From Spyradosoma sp004558035 (lineage in GTDB: Bacteria; Verrucomicrobiota; Verrucomicrobiia; Opitutales; UBA953): DNA of 64,000 bases. Below the pieces are notes generated by a model. It saw only the letters and a list, made by a program, of their open reading frames with translations, made no database searches and was not told where the DNA came from. The translations under genes and the position numbers were made by a program. This document shows positions 40,052-48,782 of the stretch, one piece after another. The stretch spans positions 62,001-126,000 of the forward strand of contig NZ_JBNPNH010000005.1 in assembly GCF_050314555.1 (NCBI RefSeq), in the 5' to 3' direction. Position 1 is the first letter of the stretch, and every line of letters starts with the position of its first letter.

Positions 40052-42367
40052 ATGAAAACCGCATTGAAAAAATCGGTCGCGACGGGAGCGTTTCTGCTCG
40101 CGGGCGCGACGTTCGCTTTCGCCGGCGACGCCAAGGGCGTCGCCGATTCCATCGGGCTCGGCGTCCAGTTCTTCCTCTTTTTCTGGATCGCTTCGTCGGT
40201 GATTCTGATGGCGATTTACGGCAGGAAATGGCTGAAGGCTTATAATGAACTTCCGCTGCCGGAAGTCGCGGCTTCCCGAGAGGGAACGCTCGAGCCCGGC
40301 GAGCTCGACCCCGTCGGTGAGCTGCGTCTCGCGTGCGTGGAGCATTGCCACGAGTTCACCGACGTCGACGGCGAGAAATACGTCTGCTTCGACAGCTACA
40401 AGGAGGCGATGCAGATGCGGAGCAAAATCGTCCGCTTCCTCTCCGAATCGCCTTCGCTGACGGAGAACCAGGCCTCGATGCTGAACGGCGTGATCGCGAT
40501 CTGCAACGCCTCGCTCAAGCGGATCGACGGGCGCGTCTTTCTTTCCAAGGCGGCGAAGGTCATCGTCTGGATTTATTGGGGGCTGCTGATTCTCGGGCTC
40601 GTCATGATACTCGTTCAGGCGTTTTCGTTCACTTCTTACAAATGGGACTGGAACATATTCTTCATGGGCGTCATCGGCGTTCCGATCAACGCGTACTGCT
40701 TGTGGCAGTTCTTTCTGGCGACGCGCATCGCATATCAGATTCCGTTCTGCAGCTACGAGCAGTATCGCGCTTCCTGGCCCGTCAGGTTTTACGACAAGGC
40801 GTGGATCTGGCTCACGGCTTCGACCGCTTCCGGAGCCGCGGCGGGGCTCGCCTACAGCGCCACGTCCGACGTGACCGTTTACAGAGACAGCGAGGGCAGA
40901 ACTTGGAAGAGCGAGAGCTCCAATTTCGGAGCGGGGATGTGCTTGATGTGCGTCGCGCTGATGCTCGGCTTCATGTGCGGCGGATTTCTTTTCTTCGTCG
41001 TTCAGCCGATTCTCATGATGTGGCTCTTCAAAAAGCATTTCATCGACTGCGAAGACGACCCGGGACCGACCGCGCCGATATGGCGACGACCCAAGTTCCC
41101 GATCTGGGCTTCGCTCGTCTGCGGCGGCGCCGTGGGTTTGCTCGTGATGACGTCGAGTCTCGTCGATCTGATGATGAGATCTTCTTCCGACGCGCCCGCG
41201 TCTGAAAAGGCGAAGACGGAGCAGGTCGAGAAGGCGGACGCGACGCCCGCCGCCGACGACGCGAAGAAGGCGGCCCCCGCGGCGGAAACGCCGAAGAGCG
41301 AAGAACCCGCGAAGACCGTTCCCGAGAAGAAGGACTCGAATAAGGCTGTTCCCGTGAAGACGGACTTGACGCCCGTCGAGCGCGCGCTTGCCGACGTTCC
41401 GACGGACGCGAAGGCGCTCAAACGGGCTTACGCGGACGAGCGGCTCGTCTGGCGCGAAGGCGATTCGCGCGAGCTGCTTGCGTTCGCCCGCGCGGTGCGG
41501 CTTCTGCAGTTCGACGTCGCCGCGGCGCTCCTCGAAGCGACGCCAACGCTCGCGAAGGCGACGATTCAGGATCGTTTCGACGTGCAGACGACGCTCGTTT
41601 TCGCGACCCGTCGGGAAGCACGCGCGACGGACAATCCCGCGGCGCTCGCGCTCCTAAAGGCGCTCCTTGCCGCGGGCGCGGACGTGAACGCTGTTTCCGA
41701 GAAAGGACAGACGGCGCTGAGCTATGCGGCACGCCACAAACGCTACGAAACCGCGCGCGTGCTTGTCGCTGCGGGCGCGAAGGCGGAATACGAGTACAAG
41801 GGACGAAAGGCGTCTGTGCGCACGCTCGTGCGCGACGACGAAACGCTGAAGGCGATTCTGCCTCCGGAACCGAAGACGCCCGCGGCGGCGACGCCTGCTC
41901 CCGCGCGGAAATCGCGTCCGCAGGCCGCCGCGCCGCAGCCCGCCGCGAAGCGACCCGCGCCTTCCCGCGGAAACGCGAAGCCCGCCGCGGGCGCTCCCGC
42001 CACGCCCGAAGCTCTCGCGGCGTCGGTCGCGTCGGCGAACGTCGCGGAGACGAAGCGGATTCTCGCCGCGGGCGTGAAGCCGAGCGACGACGTCATGTAC
42101 GCCGCCGTGCGCAAAAACAACGCGGACGTGCTCGCGGCTCTGCTCGCCCACGGCGGGAACGCGAACGCCAGGCACGGCGAGATGCCGATTCTGTTCTACT
42201 GCCCTTATCGCGGGAACATCGCGTGCGCGAAGCTCCTCGTGGACGCCGGCGCGGACACGAACTTCACCGTGCGCGTTTCCGGGACGATGACTTATCGGAC
42301 GTTCCTGAAGAACCGCAAGGGAACCGAACTGCTCGCCTACATCGATCGGAAGAAGGGCGCCAAATAA
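40052..42367 (+). CDS. Membrane protein with C-terminal ankyrin repeats (module gene 2)
   Basis: The 771-residue protein has a signal peptide (MKTALKKSVATGAFLLAGAT) and several membrane helices up to about residue 375. A proline/glutamate/lysine-rich linker (about 385-450) precedes a C-terminal half containing ankyrin-like repeats: LLKALLAAGADVNAVSEKGQ with TALSYAARHKRYETARVLVA, and later ADVLAALLAHGGNANARHGE. Ankyrin repeats bind other proteins. The pairing with the previous gene suggests a two-part membrane complex; function is unknown. An RTFLKNRKGTELLAYI helix closes it. Confidence 0.8.
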   Translation: MKTALKKSVATGAFLLAGATFAFAGDAKGVADSIGLGVQFFLFFWIASSVILMAIYGRKWLKAYNELPLPEVAASREGTLEPGELDPVGELRLACVEHCHEFTDVDGEKYVCFDSYKEAMQMRSKIVRFLSESPSLTENQASMLNGVIAICNASLKRIDGRVFLSKAAKVIVWIYWGLLILGLVMILVQAFSFTSYKWDWNIFFMGVIGVPINAYCLWQFFLATRIAYQIPFCSYEQYRASWPVRFYDKAWIWLTASTASGAAAGLAYSATSDVTVYRDSEGRTWKSESSNFGAGMCLMCVALMLGFMCGGFLFFVVQPILMMWLFKKHFIDCEDDPGPTAPIWRRPKFPIWASLVCGGAVGLLVMTSSLVDLMMRSSSDAPASEKAKTEQVEKADATPAADDAKKAAPAAETPKSEEPAKTVPEKKDSNKAVPVKTDLTPVERALADVPTDAKALKRAYADERLVWREGDSRELLAFARAVRLLQFDVAAALLEATPTLAKATIQDRFDVQTTLVFATRREARATDNPAALALLKALLAAGADVNAVSEKGQTALSYAARHKRYETARVLVAAGAKAEYEYKGRKASVRTLVRDDETLKAILPPEPKTPAAATPAPARKSRPQAAAPQPAAKRPAPSRGNAKPAAGAPATPEALAASVASANVAETKRILAAGVKPSDDVMYAAVRKNNADVLAALLAHGGNANARHGEMPILFYCPYRGNIACAKLLVDAGADTNFTVRVSGTMTYRTFLKNRKGTELLAYIDRKKGAK

Positions 42368-42392
42368 GTCCGTTCCCCGGTTTCCGGGACGC

Positions 42393-42434
42393 AAAAAAAA
42401 AGACGAAGCTCGCGGAGGCGGCTTCGTCTTTTTT
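42393..42434. terminator. Bidirectional terminator between convergent genes
   Basis: A perfect 10-bp stem AAGACGAAGC (42400-42409) with GCTTCGTCTT (42421-42430) has A residues to the left and T residues to the right. It can serve both the ankyrin gene (plus) and tkt (minus). Confidence 0.9.
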
Positions 42435-42456
42435 CGTCGCGGACGGGAACGCGGGA

Positions 42457-44445
42457 TCAGCGGCACTGCGCGACGAGGTTGTCCGTCGAGATGCCCATCG
42501 CTTCGAGCACGACGGGACCGGGCGCGGAAAAACCGAACGTGTCCGTGCCGATCACCTTGCCGGAGAGCCCGACGTATTTCCACCACATCGCGGTGACGCC
42601 GGCCTCGATCGCGACGCGGTTCGCGCACGACGCGGGCAGCACTTCCTCGCGGTAGGCGGCGGGCTGGCGGTCGAAGATCTCCATCGACGGCATGGAGACG
42701 ACGCGCGTTCCCGCGCCGAGCTTTTCCGCCGCGGCGACGGCGAGACGGAGCTCGCTGCCCGTGGCGATGATGATGCGTTCCAGCGGAGCCGTCTCCTTCA
42801 CGGCGACGTAAGCGCCGCGGAGCGTTCCCGCGCGGCGCACGGAGGCGGGAATCGTCTCCAGCGACGGCACGTTCTGGCGGGAAAGGCAGAGCGCGACGGG
42901 ACCGTCCCTGCGCGCGACCGCGTAGGCGTAGGCGGCGGCGGTCTCTTCGGAGTCGCCCGGGCGGATCACGTCGAGATTCGGGATGCAGCGCAGCGCGGAG
43001 ACGAGCTCCACCGGCTGGTGCGTCGGACCGTCTTCGCCGACGGCGACGGAATCGTGCGTGAGCACGTAGTACACGGGCAGCTTCGCGAGCGCGGACACGC
43101 GGACGGCGCCGCGCGCGTAGTCGATGAACGTGAGGAACGTCGAGGCCATCGGCTTGAAGATGCCGTAATAGCCGATGCCGTTCGTGATCGCCGCCATCGC
43201 GTGTTCGCGGATGCCGTAGAAGACGTTGCGCCCCGCGGGCGTCGCGACGTCGAAGTCGCCGCCTTCCTTGATGTAGGTCTTGACGGAGGAAAAGAGGTCC
43301 GCCGCGCCCGCGATCATGAGCGGGTTGTTCTTCGCGAGCGCGTTCAGCGAGGCTTCGCCGGAGACGCGCGTGGCGTTCTCGTTGGCGCCGAATTCCGGAA
43401 TCTGCGCGAGCAGTTCCTCCGCGGAGCCGAAGTCGCCGGCGACGCCCTTTTCGAGGAGCGCGGCGAGCTCGGGATTCGCGGACTTCCACGCCGCGCAGGT
43501 CTTTTCCCATTCGGCATAGGCGGCTTCGCGCTTCGCGGCGAGCTCGGAGAAATACGCGCGCGTTTCCGCGGAAACGAAGAAGCGCTCTTCGGGCAGACCG
43601 AGATTTCTGCGCGCCTCGGCGGCGAATTTCGCGCCGCCTTCGCCGTGCGCCTTGGTCGTTCCCGCGACTTCGGGCACGCCTTTGCCGATCAGCGTCTTGC
43701 AGACGATGATCTTCGGGCGGCCGTTGCGGTGCGTCTTCGCGGCTTCGAACATGCGGACGAGCTCGGCGACGTCGTGCCCGTCTTCGAGCAGCCACGCGTC
43801 CCAGCCCGCCGCTTCGAAGCGGAGCATGACGTCCTCGCTCTGCGTCTTCGCGGCAGGGGCGTCGAGCGTGACGTCGTTGGAGTCGAAAAAGAGGATGAGG
43901 TTGTCCAGCCCGAAGCGCCCGGCGAACGCCGCCGCCTCGTAGGAGATGCCTTCCTGCAGACAGCCGTCGCCGCAGAGCCCGACGACGACGTGGTCGAAGA
44001 TCTTGTGCTCGTCGGTGTTGAAGCGCGCCGCCGCCATCTTTTCGGCGAGCGCCATGCCGACGATGTTGCCGATGCCCTGGCCGAGCGGTCCCGTCGTGGC
44101 TTCGACGCCCGGCGTGTCGCCGAATTCCGGATGCCCGGGCGTGAGACTGCCGCGCTTGCGGAACGCCTTGACGTCGTCCATCGAAATGCCGAAGCCGGCG
44201 AGATGCAGCCACGCGTAGCTGAACATGCTGCCGTGCCCGGCGGAAAGGACGAAGCGGTCGCGGTTGATCCACTTCGGATGCGCGGGAGCGACGTTGAGGC
44301 AGCGGCCGAAAAGCGCCGCGCCGATTTCCGCCGCGCCGAGCGGCAGACCCATGTGACCGGACTTGCATCCGGCGATTGCGTCGATTGCCAAGCCGCGGGC
44401 CTCGTCGGCCGCGCGCTTCAATGCGTTGATTTCGGAAGTGGTCAT
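42457..44445 (-). CDS. tkt: Transketolase
   Basis: The 662-residue thiamine-diphosphate enzyme of the pentose-phosphate pathway moves two-carbon units between sugars. Seen in order are GCKSGHMGLPLGAAEI, the cofactor motif VVGLCGDGCLQEGISYEAAA with FFDSN, HDSVAVGEDGPTHQPVE and the C-terminal IIIATGSELRLA. ATG 44445 (MTTSEINALKRAADEARG) is preferred; a TTG nine bases earlier is also in frame. The length is standard. It is convergent with the ankyrin gene and sits after a tRNA pair on the same strand. Confidence 0.97.
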   Translation of the reverse strand: MTTSEINALKRAADEARGLAIDAIAGCKSGHMGLPLGAAEIGAALFGRCLNVAPAHPKWINRDRFVLSAGHGSMFSYAWLHLAGFGISMDDVKAFRKRGSLTPGHPEFGDTPGVEATTGPLGQGIGNIVGMALAEKMAAARFNTDEHKIFDHVVVGLCGDGCLQEGISYEAAAFAGRFGLDNLILFFDSNDVTLDAPAAKTQSEDVMLRFEAAGWDAWLLEDGHDVAELVRMFEAAKTHRNGRPKIIVCKTLIGKGVPEVAGTTKAHGEGGAKFAAEARRNLGLPEERFFVSAETRAYFSELAAKREAAYAEWEKTCAAWKSANPELAALLEKGVAGDFGSAEELLAQIPEFGANENATRVSGEASLNALAKNNPLMIAGAADLFSSVKTYIKEGGDFDVATPAGRNVFYGIREHAMAAITNGIGYYGIFKPMASTFLTFIDYARGAVRVSALAKLPVYYVLTHDSVAVGEDGPTHQPVELVSALRCIPNLDVIRPGDSEETAAAYAYAVARRDGPVALCLSRQNVPSLETIPASVRRAGTLRGAYVAVKETAPLERIIIATGSELRLAVAAAEKLGAGTRVVSMPSMEIFDRQPAAYREEVLPASCANRVAIEAGVTAMWWKYVGLSGKVIGTDTFGFSAPGPVVLEAMGISTDNLVAQCR

Positions 44446-44524
44446 ACGGAACAAAATTTTTTAAGGCGTCAGCATAACGTTCCCGCGCGTCGGGCGCAAT
44501 TGAATTGCGTGCCGCGGTGTCGAC

Positions 44525-44555
44525 AAAAAAAGATTCCGCGGGAACGGAATCTTTT
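44525..44555 (-). terminator. Terminator of the tRNA-Thr/tRNA-Gln transcript
   Basis: A perfect 11-bp stem (44528-44538 with 44545-44555) has a 6-base loop and is followed on the minus strand by a run of seven T. The loop and its closing bases are exactly GCGGGAACG (44538-44546). Confidence 0.88.
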
Positions 44556-44562
44556 CGGAAAG

Positions 44563-44637
44563 TGGTTGCCCGACCAGGATTCGAACCTGGACTGAATGAG
44601 TCAGAGTCATTAGTGCTGACCGTTACACTATCGGGCA
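44563..44637 (-). tRNA. tRNA-Gln (anticodon CUG), CCA encoded
   Basis: The acceptor arms TGCCCGA and TCGGGCA pair perfectly, the discriminator is A and CCA is encoded. The anticodon stem AATGA/TCATT carries the loop CTCTGAC, whose anticodon CTG reads CAG. The T-arm is standard (GGTTCGAATCC). Confidence 0.95.
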
Positions 44638-44646
44638 AAAAAGAAC

Positions 44647-44721
44647 TGGAGCCGGAAGTCAGGATCGAACTGACGACCTATCGCTTACAAGGCGATTGCA
44701 CTACCGCTGTGCTATTCCGGC
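44647..44721 (-). tRNA. tRNA-Thr (anticodon UGU), CCA encoded
   Basis: The acceptor GCCGGAA/TTCCGGC has discriminator T and an encoded CCA. The anticodon stem ATCGC/GCGAT carries the loop CTTGTAA, anticodon TGT reading ACA. It lies nine bases upstream of tRNA-Gln on the same strand and is probably co-transcribed with it. Confidence 0.95.
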
Positions 44722-44852
44722 CTCCGGTGATCCCCATTTCGCCGTTGAAGCGAAATAGGACGCCGAGAGTCTCAGAAAAACGCGTTCCCGTCAACACAAA
44801 TTTTCGGCTTTCCGCGATTTTTTGAAAAACGCCGCCGAGGCGCAATTTAGCG

Positions 44853-44881
44853 TTGAAAAAAAATCCTGAGGTCGTAGGATT
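44853..44881 (+). promoter_or_regulatory. Candidate promoter with overlapping inverted repeat
   Basis: TTGAAA (44853-44858) and TAGGAT (44875-44880) are 16 bases apart. The inverted repeat AATCCT/AGGATT (44862-44867 and 44876-44881) covers the spacer and -10, as an operator would. Confidence 0.45.
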
Positions 44882-44925
44882 CTTGAAACCTTACCAATTC
44901 AACGCTTATTAATCCGAACGAACTT

Positions 44926-45969
44926 ATGAGCCTCATCAAATACCTGTCATTGTCCGTGTTCTGCGCGTCGCTCGCCGGCTGCGCGAGCTACAACACGGAA
45001 ACGCACCAGAAGGTGAAATTCATTTCCGAAGACACGCCCTCCGTCACGGTCACCGTGGACGGCGAGCTCGTCGGCACGACGGACTGCCGCGCGGTCATCT
45101 CGCGTTCGGGCAATCACGACGTGCTTTTCTCCAAGCCCGGCTACAAGTCGGTGAAGTATTCGCTGGTCCCGTTCGAAGATCCGGACACGGGCGTGGTCGG
45201 CTTCCTCGATTCCGTTTACGTGCCCGAGCTCGATCCGGAAGACGTCGTCGCGCCGGAAGCGCCCGCGCAGCCGGAATCCGTTGAACCGGAACCCGTCCCC
45301 GGCGCAGACGAACCCGCCGTCTCGCCTGAACCTGAGCCGGCGCCCGTTCCGGAAGAACCTGTCTCGGACGAGCCCGCTCCCGCCGCCGACGAAGCGACTT
45401 CGGAACCCGCGGAAACCGAGCCTGTGCCGGAACCCGACGTCGACGTCGTCGACGTGGAACCCGCTCCGGTCGTCGCGCCCGTTCCCGCGGTCGCTTCCGA
45501 GGACGAAGAGCCCGAGCCGGAACCGGTTGCGGAGACCGAGCCCGTCGATGATCCGATCAACGAGCCGGAGCCTGTCGTGGACGAACCCGAGGTCTCGCCC
45601 GAACCTGAACCGGCGCCCGTTCCGGAAGAACCCGTCACGGCGAATGAAGAACCTGTCTCGGACGAGCCCGCTCCCGCCGCCGACGAAGCGACTTCGGAAG
45701 AACCCGCCGCTTCGGACGAGCCCGCTTCGGATGAAGAACCGGAGCCCGCCGCCGACGAGCCGAAGGCGGACGAACCCGCTCCCGAGGTCGTTCCCGCCGA
45801 GCCCGTCGCTCCTGCGGAACCCGCTCCCGCCGCGCGCGAACGCACGCTGAAGGAACTGAAGGCGGATCTTTCCGAGCTGAAGCGTCAGCGCAAGCTCAAC
45901 CTGATTTCCGAAGAGGAATTCAACAAACGCATCGCGGAACTCTCGGAGGAAGTCTCGAAGACTTACTGA
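44926..45969 (+). CDS. Lipoprotein with long Pro/Glu/Ala repeat domain and C-terminal coiled helix
   Basis: The 347-residue product has a lipobox (SLAGC, residues about 15-19). A PEGA-like beta domain follows (SVTVTVDGELVGTTDCRA...SKPGYKSVKYSL). The extended acidic P/E/A-rich segment (about 105-305) has repeats such as SPEPEPAPVPEEPVSDEPAP. It closes with a charged helix, TLKELKADLSELKRQRKLNL, ending in a short-C-terminal-domain (SHOCT)-like ISEEEFNKRIAEL. The repeat domain would span the periplasm or extend outward. Two DNA segments of 51 identical bases show a recent internal duplication. Confidence 0.82.
   Translation: MSLIKYLSLSVFCASLAGCASYNTETHQKVKFISEDTPSVTVTVDGELVGTTDCRAVISRSGNHDVLFSKPGYKSVKYSLVPFEDPDTGVVGFLDSVYVPELDPEDVVAPEAPAQPESVEPEPVPGADEPAVSPEPEPAPVPEEPVSDEPAPAADEATSEPAETEPVPEPDVDVVDVEPAPVVAPVPAVASEDEEPEPEPVAETEPVDDPINEPEPVVDEPEVSPEPEPAPVPEEPVTANEEPVSDEPAPAADEATSEEPAASDEPASDEEPEPAADEPKADEPAPEVVPAEPVAPAEPAPAARERTLKELKADLSELKRQRKLNLISEEEFNKRIAELSEEVSKTY
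45319..45699 (+). repeat. Internal direct duplication within the P/E/A-rich lipoprotein gene
   Basis: Segment 45319-45405 recurs at 45592-45699 with a 21-base insertion and a few changes. Inside it, 51 bases (45355-45405 and 45649-45699) are identical. Confidence 0.85.
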
Positions 45970-45985
45970 TCCGCGCGCCGCGCCG

Positions 45986-46017
45986 AAAACGCCCTCGTCA
46001 ACCGCGAGGGCGTTTTT
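45986..46017 (+). terminator. Terminator of the P/E/A-rich lipoprotein gene
   Basis: A perfect 12-bp stem, AAAACGCCCTCG (45986-45997) with CGAGGGCGTTTT (46005-46016), has a 7-base loop and a run of five T. Confidence 0.9.
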
Positions 46018-46092
46018 GTTTCCCGGCGCCGCATTTTTTGCTTCGCGGAATCCGCGCGACGGCGTAGCCTTTTGGGAAATACTCTTTTCGAC

Positions 46093-47985
46093 ATGAAATC
46101 TTTTCTGAAAACTTTTTTGGCGAGCTGGTTCGGCTCCTGCTTCGGCGTGCTTGCGGTCGCGTCGCTTCCGCTTCTGATTCTGGCCGCGCTCGCGGCGAGC
46201 CTCGCTTCGGGCGCGGGCTCGTGGAAATTCGGCGGCGACGAAGACCGCAAGCCGCTGCTTCCGGAAACGTTTCTCGTCGTGGACGTTTCCCGCGGCTTTA
46301 CGGACCATCCGACGTTCAGCGCGTACAATCGCGACGGCGCGCTGCTCCCGCGCGAAGGCGGCGCCTACGGGCTGCTCGATTCGCTCACGGCGCTCGAGCG
46401 CGCGGCGGAAGATCCGCGCATCTGCGGCGTGCTGCTCACGGGCTCGGACTGCGCGGCGGGAACGGCGACGCTGTTCGAGCTGCAGCGCGCGCTCATCATG
46501 TTCCGCCGAAGCGGGAAGCCCGTTTACGCCTACCAGCCTTCGCCGACGACGAACGATTATTTCCTCGCCGTCGCCGCGGACGAAATCTGGACGCATCCGC
46601 TCGCGGAAATTCCGCTGAACGGGCTCGCCTCGGGCGGCGTCTATTTCAGACGCGCGCTCGAAAAACTCGGCGTCGGCGTGCAGATCGTCAAGGTCGGCAC
46701 GTTCAAGTCCGCCGTCGAGCCGCTGATCGCCGATTCGATGAGCGCCGCCGACCGCGAGCAGCGCGCGCGGCTCGTCGAAAACCGCTGGAGCGCGATGACG
46801 GCGGCGATTCAGATGTTCCGCAAGGTGCCCGCCGAAAAGCTCGCCGCCGGCGCGGAATCCGTCGGGCTCTACGACGTTCCCGCGGCGCGCGCGCTCGGGC
46901 TTTCGGACGACGCGAAATACGCGGACGAGGTCATCGCCGCGCTGCGCGAAAAAGGCGCGGCGGACGACGAGCTCAATTCCTTCCGCCAGATCGATCTTTA
47001 CGACTACATGCGCCGCAGCGGCGTTTCCGTCGTTCCCGAAGTGAACGCGTCCGCGAACGATGACGCGCGCGACCACGTCGCCGTGATCTACGCCGAAGGC
47101 GAGATCGTCGACGGCTACGGCGCGCCGGACGAAGTCGGCGGGGAACGCCTCGCGGCGCTCGTCCGCGAAATCCGCGGGAACGCTTCCGTGCGCGCCGCCG
47201 TGCTGCGCGTGAACAGCCCGGGCGGGTCCGTCTTCGCGAGCGAACAGATCCGCCGCGAGCTCGAACTGCTCGCGCGCGAAGTGCCGCTCGTCGTCTCGAT
47301 GGGCGACGTCGCCGCGAGCGGCGGCTACTGGATTTCCTCGCCCGCGAAAAAAATCTTCGCCGGTCCGACGACGGTCACGGGCTCCATCGGCGTCTTCGGC
47401 GTGATTCCGAATTTCGAGAACCTCGGCAAAAAAATCGGCGTCTCGACGGAAAGCGTCGTCACGTCGAAGCTCGCCGAGCTCGGCACCGCGCGCCGGCCGC
47501 ACACGCCGCAGGAGCTCGCCGTGTTTCAGAATTCGGTGGACAAGACCTACGAGCGCTTCGTCTCTCTCGTCGCCGCGAGCCGCGGGCTGCCGCGGGAGCG
47601 CGTGAAGGAGATCGCCGAAGGGCGCGTCTGGGACGGCGTGACGGCGCACGGGCTCAAGCTCGCGGACGCGATCGGCGGGATCGCGGACGCGATCGCCGCC
47701 GCCAAGGCGCTCGCCGGCGACGCGGAGCTCGAAGTCCGGCAATATCCCGGCAACGTGAACCCGCTGCAGGAACTGGCGGATCTGCTGAATTCCGCCGAGG
47801 ACGACGGCGGCGCTCCGTTCGCGTCCGCGCTCGCCGCGTTCGCCGCGCGCGGGAACGACGCGTCGCCCGCGGGAACGCTCTCGCGCGAATTCGCCGCCGC
47901 GTGGAAGCGCCTCCGCGCGCTCAACGATCCGAACTGCCTCTACGCGCGGCTGCCGTGGGATCTCCGCGAGGACGCGCGCCGCTGA
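46093..47985 (+). CDS. sppA: Signal peptide peptidase SppA, 67K type
   Basis: The 630-residue protein (ATG 46093; an in-frame TTG at 46072 is possible) has one N-terminal membrane helix. It has two tandem crotonase-like domains, the long form of SppA. Catalytic Lys is K205 in VGTFKSAVEP and the nucleophile is S409 in DVAASGGYWISS, the same Ser/Lys dyad positions as in E. coli SppA. It degrades leftover signal peptides in the membrane. NSPGGSVFASEQIRREL precedes the nucleophile as usual. Confidence 0.94.
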   Translation: MKSFLKTFLASWFGSCFGVLAVASLPLLILAALAASLASGAGSWKFGGDEDRKPLLPETFLVVDVSRGFTDHPTFSAYNRDGALLPREGGAYGLLDSLTALERAAEDPRICGVLLTGSDCAAGTATLFELQRALIMFRRSGKPVYAYQPSPTTNDYFLAVAADEIWTHPLAEIPLNGLASGGVYFRRALEKLGVGVQIVKVGTFKSAVEPLIADSMSAADREQRARLVENRWSAMTAAIQMFRKVPAEKLAAGAESVGLYDVPAARALGLSDDAKYADEVIAALREKGAADDELNSFRQIDLYDYMRRSGVSVVPEVNASANDDARDHVAVIYAEGEIVDGYGAPDEVGGERLAALVREIRGNASVRAAVLRVNSPGGSVFASEQIRRELELLAREVPLVVSMGDVAASGGYWISSPAKKIFAGPTTVTGSIGVFGVIPNFENLGKKIGVSTESVVTSKLAELGTARRPHTPQELAVFQNSVDKTYERFVSLVAASRGLPRERVKEIAEGRVWDGVTAHGLKLADAIGGIADAIAAAKALAGDAELEVRQYPGNVNPLQELADLLNSAEDDGGAPFASALAAFAARGNDASPAGTLSREFAAAWKRLRALNDPNCLYARLPWDLREDARR

Positions 47986-48002
47986 ACTTTCGTTTTCCCC
48001 TC

Positions 48003-48737
48003 ATGGACCGCAATCTTCCGGAAGCCGTCGTCGAGGCGACGCGGGAACTCTCCGCCGCCGCGGACGCGCTGCGTTTTTCCGCGCCCGTCGCCTACGTGTA
48101 CAACCCGCTCGACTACGCGCGGGAAACGCACGAAACCTACCTGCGCCGCTTCGCCGCGACGCGCAAGCGCGTGATTTTCGTCGGCATGAATCCGGGTCCG
48201 TTCGGCATGGCGCAGACCGGCGTGCCCTTCGGCGAAATCGACGCGGTGCAGAACTGGCTCGGCATCTTCGGCTTCGTCGGGAAGCCGCCGCGGGAACACC
48301 CCGCCAAGCCCGTGGACGGCTTCGCGTGCCGTCGCTCCGAAGTCAGCGGGCGGCGCCTCTGGGGGCTTTTCCGGGAACGCTTCGGCGCGCCCGAGAATTT
48401 TTTCGCGGAGCATTTCGTGACGAATTTCTGTCCGCTGCTCTTCACGGCGGACAATCCGCGCGGGAAAAATCTCACGCCCGAAGATCTCGTTCCCGCGGAG
48501 CGCGACGCCGTGCTCGCGCCCTGCGACGCGTTTCTGCGCCGCCTGGCGGAACTGCTCGAGCCGGAATGGATCGTCGGCGTCGGCGCGTTCGCGCAGAAGG
48601 CGGCGATGCGCGCCTGCGCGGGAATGCCCGTGAAGTTCTCCTCCGTCATTCACCCCTCGCCCGCGTCGCCGCTCGCGAACAAAGGCTGGGCGGAAAACGC
48701 GACGGCGGCGCTGCTCCGCGCGGGCGTCTGGAAGTGA
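48003..48737 (+). CDS. SMUG1-type uracil-DNA glycosylase
   Basis: The 244-residue enzyme contains VGMNPGPFGMAQTGVPFGE, the signature active-site loop of SMUG1 (G-M-N-P-G-P-F-G-M-x-Q-T-G-V-P-F-G). It also has NFCPLLF and HPSPASPLANKGW, the loop that contacts DNA and the extruded base. It removes uracil and oxidised pyrimidines for base-excision repair. SMUG1 is common in animals but scattered in bacteria, so horizontal origin at some time is likely. The start ATG 48003 is 17 bases past sppA. Confidence 0.92.
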   Translation: MDRNLPEAVVEATRELSAAADALRFSAPVAYVYNPLDYARETHETYLRRFAATRKRVIFVGMNPGPFGMAQTGVPFGEIDAVQNWLGIFGFVGKPPREHPAKPVDGFACRRSEVSGRRLWGLFRERFGAPENFFAEHFVTNFCPLLFTADNPRGKNLTPEDLVPAERDAVLAPCDAFLRRLAELLEPEWIVGVGAFAQKAAMRACAGMPVKFSSVIHPSPASPLANKGWAENATAALLRAGVWK

Positions 48738-48782
48738 CGCGCGCGGCGATTTTCTCCGAACCTTTTTACCTCACAGAAAACC

